8,835 bases of DNA from an uncultured Clostridia bacterium (GTDB lineage Bacteria > Bacillota > Clostridia > Christensenellales > CAG-138): assembly GCA_937915925.1 (NCBI GenBank), contig CALGGM010000065.1:1-8835 (forward strand), read 5' to 3'. The first letter of the stretch is position 1; every line of letters begins with the position of its first letter. This document shows positions 6,047 to 8,835 of the stretch, piece after piece. The position numbers were made by a program, and so were the translations under genes. A model generated the notes under the pieces. That model made no database searches. It was not told the origin of the DNA and saw nothing but the letters and a program-made list of their open reading frames with translations.

Positions 6047-8089
6047 TTATTTGAACGCGACCATGGTGTTCGCGATCGTCATGAAGGTCATCAGCAGCGC
6101 GTTGAGGAACGCCGGCGTCCAGATGCTGCCGGTCTTCTTATACAGGTTGCGCGAGATGATCGCCGCGATCGACAGCGTGGGAACCATCGCCACGAGAACG
6201 ATGCCGGACAGCGCCGAGCCGGGGAACGCCGCAACGCCGGTTGCGAACAGCGTTGCGTACTGCAGAACGAGCCACAGGAACGCGCCGCCCGCATTGAGCG
6301 CGATCGCAAGAAGATACCCCTTGACGCCCTGCAGCTTCTCGGTGTTCGTGTTGATTGTGATCGCCGCCGTGGAGATGATGTAGTACGCAAGGAACGTCGG
6401 CAGATACCGCAGGACCGTCGGTACGATGTTGAAGTCGAACGTCTTGAACGCGAAGGTCCAGATGCGGAAGTCGGTCTTGAAGATGAGATCCACAAGGAAC
6501 AGGCAGCCGTATGCAGCGACAAGGGTGATCACCGCGATCAGCAGTGAGAGCAGGATCTTGACCGGGCTGAACGTGACGCCGTAATCCCTGAAGGTCACGC
6601 CCTTGTTCGCCTTGCTGACGACGTAGACGACGCTCATCGCGAGCAGCGAGATCGCCGCGCACGCGATCGTCCAGTACGCAATGCTGTTGACGCCGAGCGC
6701 GTTCCAGAACCTGCCGGTCTCGTACATCGGGGTATGCGCAATGATCGCAAGCAGCGAGCCCGCGACGGTCACGCAGATGCTGCCCGTTAAGAGCGACTTG
6801 CGATACTGCTTCTCAAACAGGCTGTAGACGATCCCCAAGAGACCCGCGACGCCGAACACGCAGCCCGCGTACATCAGGATGTTGACCATGTCGGAGCCCG
6901 CGCCATCATCCATCAGCGGCGCGAAGAAGACGCCCGGGATGAGGATCAGTCCGAACAGCAGCGCGAACGTGCCGAACTTGGAGCTTGCGCCCGTGACCGA
7001 CGGCAAGGGCTTGAGCTCGGTCTTGACCTTATTGAAGAACGGAAGCTCGATGAGCAGCGACGCGATCCCGATGATCAGGAAGACGAAGCCGACGAGCGCG
7101 ACGCACTCGAAGAATTCCTTCCACTGCCATACCTGCTGATCCGGCGCGATGCTGTTCGCCGCGACCGGATAGTCCTTGAACGCCTCAGTGTAGAATTCGA
7201 CGGCATACGCGGTCGTGTTCTTGCTGAAATGGTTCCACGGATGCGTCTGCGCCGGCTGATAGATGATGCGTCTGCCGCCGTCCGCGGTGTTGTACCACGT
7301 ATTCGCCTGCGCCGGTTCGGTCTGCCCGAGGAATGCCATGCCGTCCGGTGTGGAGACGTAATCCTTATGACGGACCGTGCCCGCCGGATCCTCCGGATTG
7401 CTGAAGAAGAACTCGTCGTACTGCGCCGCAACCTTGCCCATCGTGCGTCCGCCGCCGAGCGCGTCGGAAACCGTCACGTCGACGCCGAAGATGCCGGTGT
7501 ACGAGAAGTCGGAGCCCTCGGTGAGACCGCAGTAGATCTTGCGGACGCCAGTCGCCATCGCTTCCTGTTCGTCGGTCGCAAGCGCCATCGTGCTGGAGAA
7601 GCCACCCATCGAGTGACCCGTGACGCCGATGATACCGTTGCCCGCCTCGTCCTTCAGAACGTAGGGCTGTTCATACATGTACGCGACCGCGTCGTGCATG
7701 GAATTGACCCAGAACGGCGCCCATGCCTGCAGGAACGCGCCGAACGCCTCGTACGGCTCATAGACCGCGTTGTCGAGATCCGAATGGCCGTGATCGTACT
7801 GGTCGAGCGCCAGAACGACGTAGCCGCGGCGCGAAAGTTCGATGGCGTTTGCGTCCTGCATTTCCGCCGAGTTCAGGTACCCGTGCGTGACGACGACCGT
7901 CGGACGCGGATCGTCCGGGCCCGCGCCTTTGGGCATGTACAGAAGTCCCGAAAGCTTGCCGTTCGCCGCGTCAAACGTGATGCGCGTAACCTTCGTTCCG
8001 TTCGAACCGTTGAATACGCTCGCAAGGATGCTGCCCAAAAGGATCAGGCACAGCCCGACGCAAAGCGCGATCAATGCTCTTTTTTTCAT
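6047..8089 (-). CDS. Membrane protein: extracellular alpha/beta hydrolase fused to a polytopic C-terminal domain
   Basis: This is a 680-residue fusion. A basic start and hydrophobic segment (about 5-26) form a signal anchor, placing the next domain outside the cell. Residues about 35-305 are an alpha/beta hydrolase with oxyanion segment VTHGYLNS (67-74), DQYDHGHSD (96-104), nucleophile elbow GHSMGG (158-163, S160) and a candidate catalytic His in HPWNHF (H283 or H287). D225 is a possible acid. From about 328 to the end there are about ten hydrophobic segments, judged by eye. The last part (KKTGSIWTPAFLNALL) recalls the end of CPBP-type membrane proteins, but the usual EExxxR motif is not seen, so any relationship is tentative. 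Substrate is unknown; an ester, amide or peptide is possible. Start ATG 8089 follows GGGAGG at 7-nt spacing. It is divergent from a MarR gene that probably represses it. Confidence 0.85.
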   Translation of the reverse strand: MKKRALIALCVGLCLILLGSILASVFNGSNGTKVTRITFDAANGKLSGLLYMPKGAGPDDPRPTVVVTHGYLNSAEMQDANAIELSRRGYVVLALDQYDHGHSDLDNAVYEPYEAFGAFLQAWAPFWVNSMHDAVAYMYEQPYVLKDEAGNGIIGVTGHSMGGFSSTMALATDEQEAMATGVRKIYCGLTEGSDFSYTGIFGVDVTVSDALGGGRTMGKVAAQYDEFFFSNPEDPAGTVRHKDYVSTPDGMAFLGQTEPAQANTWYNTADGGRRIIYQPAQTHPWNHFSKNTTAYAVEFYTEAFKDYPVAANSIAPDQQVWQWKEFFECVALVGFVFLIIGIASLLIELPFFNKVKTELKPLPSVTGASSKFGTFALLFGLILIPGVFFAPLMDDGAGSDMVNILMYAGCVFGVAGLLGIVYSLFEKQYRKSLLTGSICVTVAGSLLAIIAHTPMYETGRFWNALGVNSIAYWTIACAAISLLAMSVVYVVSKANKGVTFRDYGVTFSPVKILLSLLIAVITLVAAYGCLFLVDLIFKTDFRIWTFAFKTFDFNIVPTVLRYLPTFLAYYIISTAAITINTNTEKLQGVKGYLLAIALNAGGAFLWLVLQYATLFATGVAAFPGSALSGIVLVAMVPTLSIAAIISRNLYKKTGSIWTPAFLNALLMTFMTIANTMVAFK

Positions 8090-8116
8090 TTGTTTTCCTC
8101 CCTCTGATCATTTAGT

Positions 8117-8133
8117 TGTTTCCATAGGAAACA
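8117..8133. promoter_or_regulatory. Palindromic operator, probably for the MarR-type regulator
   Basis: TGTTTCCATAGGAAACA is a perfect palindrome of two 7-bp arms with a 3-bp centre. It lies just downstream of the hydrolase -10 box (8149-8144), over the predicted first 20 transcribed bases, so binding would block that promoter. Size and symmetry fit MarR-family operators. Confidence 0.65.
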
Positions 8134-8143
8134 TTCTGAATGT
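8131..8143. promoter_or_regulatory. Second overlapping palindrome at the hydrolase transcription start
   Basis: ACATTC-T-GAATGT is a perfect 13-bp palindrome. It shares 3 bp with the preceding operator and abuts the hydrolase -10 box, so it covers the predicted transcription start. It could be a second binding site or part of one extended site. Confidence 0.45.
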
Positions 8144-8172
8144 ATTATACAGCATCCGTTCCGCAAATGCAA
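8144..8172 (-). promoter_or_regulatory. Promoter of the hydrolase gene
   Basis: On the minus strand TTGCAT (8172-8167) is followed after 17 bp by the perfect -10 box TATAAT (8149-8144). The -35 box matches consensus in only three positions. The predicted start near 8137 falls in the palindromes. Confidence 0.6.
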
Positions 8173-8216
8173 TAGATTTTCCGAAATATGCAAAATTTAT
8201 GAATCCTTATACGATA

Positions 8217-8245
8217 TTGCAAGGAAGGCGAAAACATGCTATACT
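8217..8245 (+). promoter_or_regulatory. Promoter of the MarR regulator gene
   Basis: TTGCAA (8217-8222) is followed after 17 bp by TATACT (8240-8245), which also has the extended -10 TG at 8237-8238. It lies about 34 nt before the MarR start. No palindrome overlaps it, so autoregulation is not obvious from the sequence. Confidence 0.65.
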
Positions 8246-8278
8246 GTAAAAAGAATGAGACATTGAGGGGAAAACACT

Positions 8279-8752
8279 ATGAAACTGGAATGGATGGGCG
8301 AGCACCGCGAGGTGGTCGAAGCGCTGATTCACTATTGCAACATTTACGCAGGCGTATACCGGATCGAAAAGATGGAATATCAGGGCATCCGCTACTCCTA
8401 CGCGCAGATCCAGGTGCTGGAGTATCTTTTGGAGAACGAGGAGCGCGGCGAGAACATGTCGTCGATCGCGCAGCGGCTCGGCATCACGCGGAGCAATTTC
8501 ACCAAGATCATCAACCGCCTTGTCAGCAAAGGGCTTGTGGAAAAAGCGCGCATGCCCGGCAGCAAGCGGGATATCAACGTGACGGTCAACGATCTCGGAC
8601 GCGAGCTGTACGAGAACTACACAAAGGGAATTTTGAAGCGGCACTTTGAACCGATGTTCCGCGATCTCGACAAGCTCTCCCCCGACGCCCGCACCTACGT
8701 GCGCGACGCGCTGATGGACGCCATGCGCGGGCGGAATCAAAAAGAAGAGTGA
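8279..8752 (+). CDS. MarR-family winged-helix transcriptional regulator
   Basis: This 157-residue protein has the usual MarR size and layout. N-terminal dimerisation helices (about 8-35) precede the winged helix: SYAQIQVLEYLLENE (40-54), SSIAQRLGITRSNFTKIINRLVSKGLVEKA (61-90) containing the recognition helix from about T70, and the wing R91-V101 (MPGSKRDINV). A C-terminal dimer helix pair follows (about 104-150). The product should bind a short palindrome as a dimer, usually repressing neighbouring genes until a ligand releases it. The divergent hydrolase gene is the natural target, given the operator-like palindromes in its promoter. Start ATG 8279 follows GAGGGG at 8-nt spacing. The stop codon is embedded in a seven-base repeat. 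The ligand is unknown. Confidence 0.93.
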   Translation: MKLEWMGEHREVVEALIHYCNIYAGVYRIEKMEYQGIRYSYAQIQVLEYLLENEERGENMSSIAQRLGITRSNFTKIINRLVSKGLVEKARMPGSKRDINVTVNDLGRELYENYTKGILKRHFEPMFRDLDKLSPDARTYVRDALMDAMRGRNQKEE

Positions 8753-8785
8753 AAAGAGAAAAGATAAGAGATAAGAGATAGGAGC
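8744..8785 (+). repeat. Seven-base tandem repeat spanning the MarR stop codon
   Basis: Six heptamers run without interruption: GAAGAGT, GAAAAGA twice, TAAGAGA twice, TAGGAGC. The first unit encodes the last two glutamates and the T of the TGA stop, so the array starts inside the gene. Units GAAGAGT and GAAAAGA are identical to units after the glycosyltransferase gene at 3389-3402, in the same orientation relative to the upstream gene. Confidence 0.8.
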
Positions 8786-8803
8786 TGTTAAGAAAGTCCT
8801 GTC

Positions 8804-8827
8804 ATTCTGAGCCTTTAGGCGAAGAAT
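8804..8827. repeat. Dispersed palindromic element with tandem G-A mismatches (near right edge)
   Basis: ATTCT-GA-GCCT-TT-AGGC-GA-AGAAT forms a symmetric hairpin in which only the two opposed GA dinucleotides are unpaired. The core TCATTCTGAGC...GCGAAGAATC resembles a repeat I recall from many bacterial genomes, which I could not check. No terminator for the MarR gene is otherwise visible before the window ends. Confidence 0.55.
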
Positions 8828-8835
8828 CTCCAAAA

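Noticed and set aside
7229..8107. Plus-strand open frame of 292 codons opposite the hydrolase
   Set aside because: It is Arg/Val/Asp-rich shadow sequence of the alpha/beta hydrolase domain, whose catalytic motifs are clear on the minus strand.
8207..8833. Minus-strand 208-codon frame opposite the MarR gene
   Set aside because: It is antisense to a clear MarR protein, and its hydrophobic start is only the complement of the purine-rich heptamer repeat.

Overview
The window looks like chromosomal DNA of an uncultured, fairly GC-rich member of the Bacillota (Firmicutes), most likely a gut-type Clostridia. I infer this from strong GGAGG-type ribosome binding sites, intrinsic terminators with U-tracts, the protein types, and intergenic hairpin repeats of a kind I recall from gut Clostridia. 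No tRNA, rRNA, CRISPR array, phage or transposase gene is visible. All genes lie on the minus strand except the last, a MarR-type regulator on the plus strand.

Layout, in minus-strand transcription order for each block. (1) Positions 3012 to 1 hold a promoter and a tight four-gene operon: a DUF523/TudS-like cysteine protein, an OmpR/PhoB-type response regulator, its sensor histidine kinase, and the start of a single-pass membrane protein with a Pro-Thr-Glu-Ala linker. The last gene overlaps the kinase by 11 nt and runs off the left edge. (2) Positions 3013-3438 hold no gene. They contain a patchwork of short hairpin repeats, a terminator and a seven-base tandem repeat. (3) Positions 3439-4593 encode a GT4-type glycosyltransferase with its own extended -10 promoter, flanked by a cluster of TTKTCTGA motifs. 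(4) Positions 4708-5943 encode an RlmI-like rRNA methyltransferase with its own promoter. (5) Positions 6047-8089 encode a large membrane protein joining an extracellular alpha/beta hydrolase to about ten membrane segments. (6) Positions 8279-8752 encode a divergent MarR regulator. The shared 189-bp control region carries two overlapping palindromes just downstream of the hydrolase -10 box. (7) The right edge carries another seven-base repeat, beginning at the regulator's stop codon, and a dispersed palindromic element.

Two regulatory circuits can be read. One is a two-component system cotranscribed with a putative desulfidase-like protein and a surface protein. The other is a MarR regulator probably repressing the hydrolase/membrane-protein fusion. 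The glycosyltransferase and methyltransferase look like independent housekeeping units. The least familiar elements are the hydrolase-polytopic fusion with its operator layout, the seven-base repeats that start at stop codons, and the repeat island at 3041-3340.
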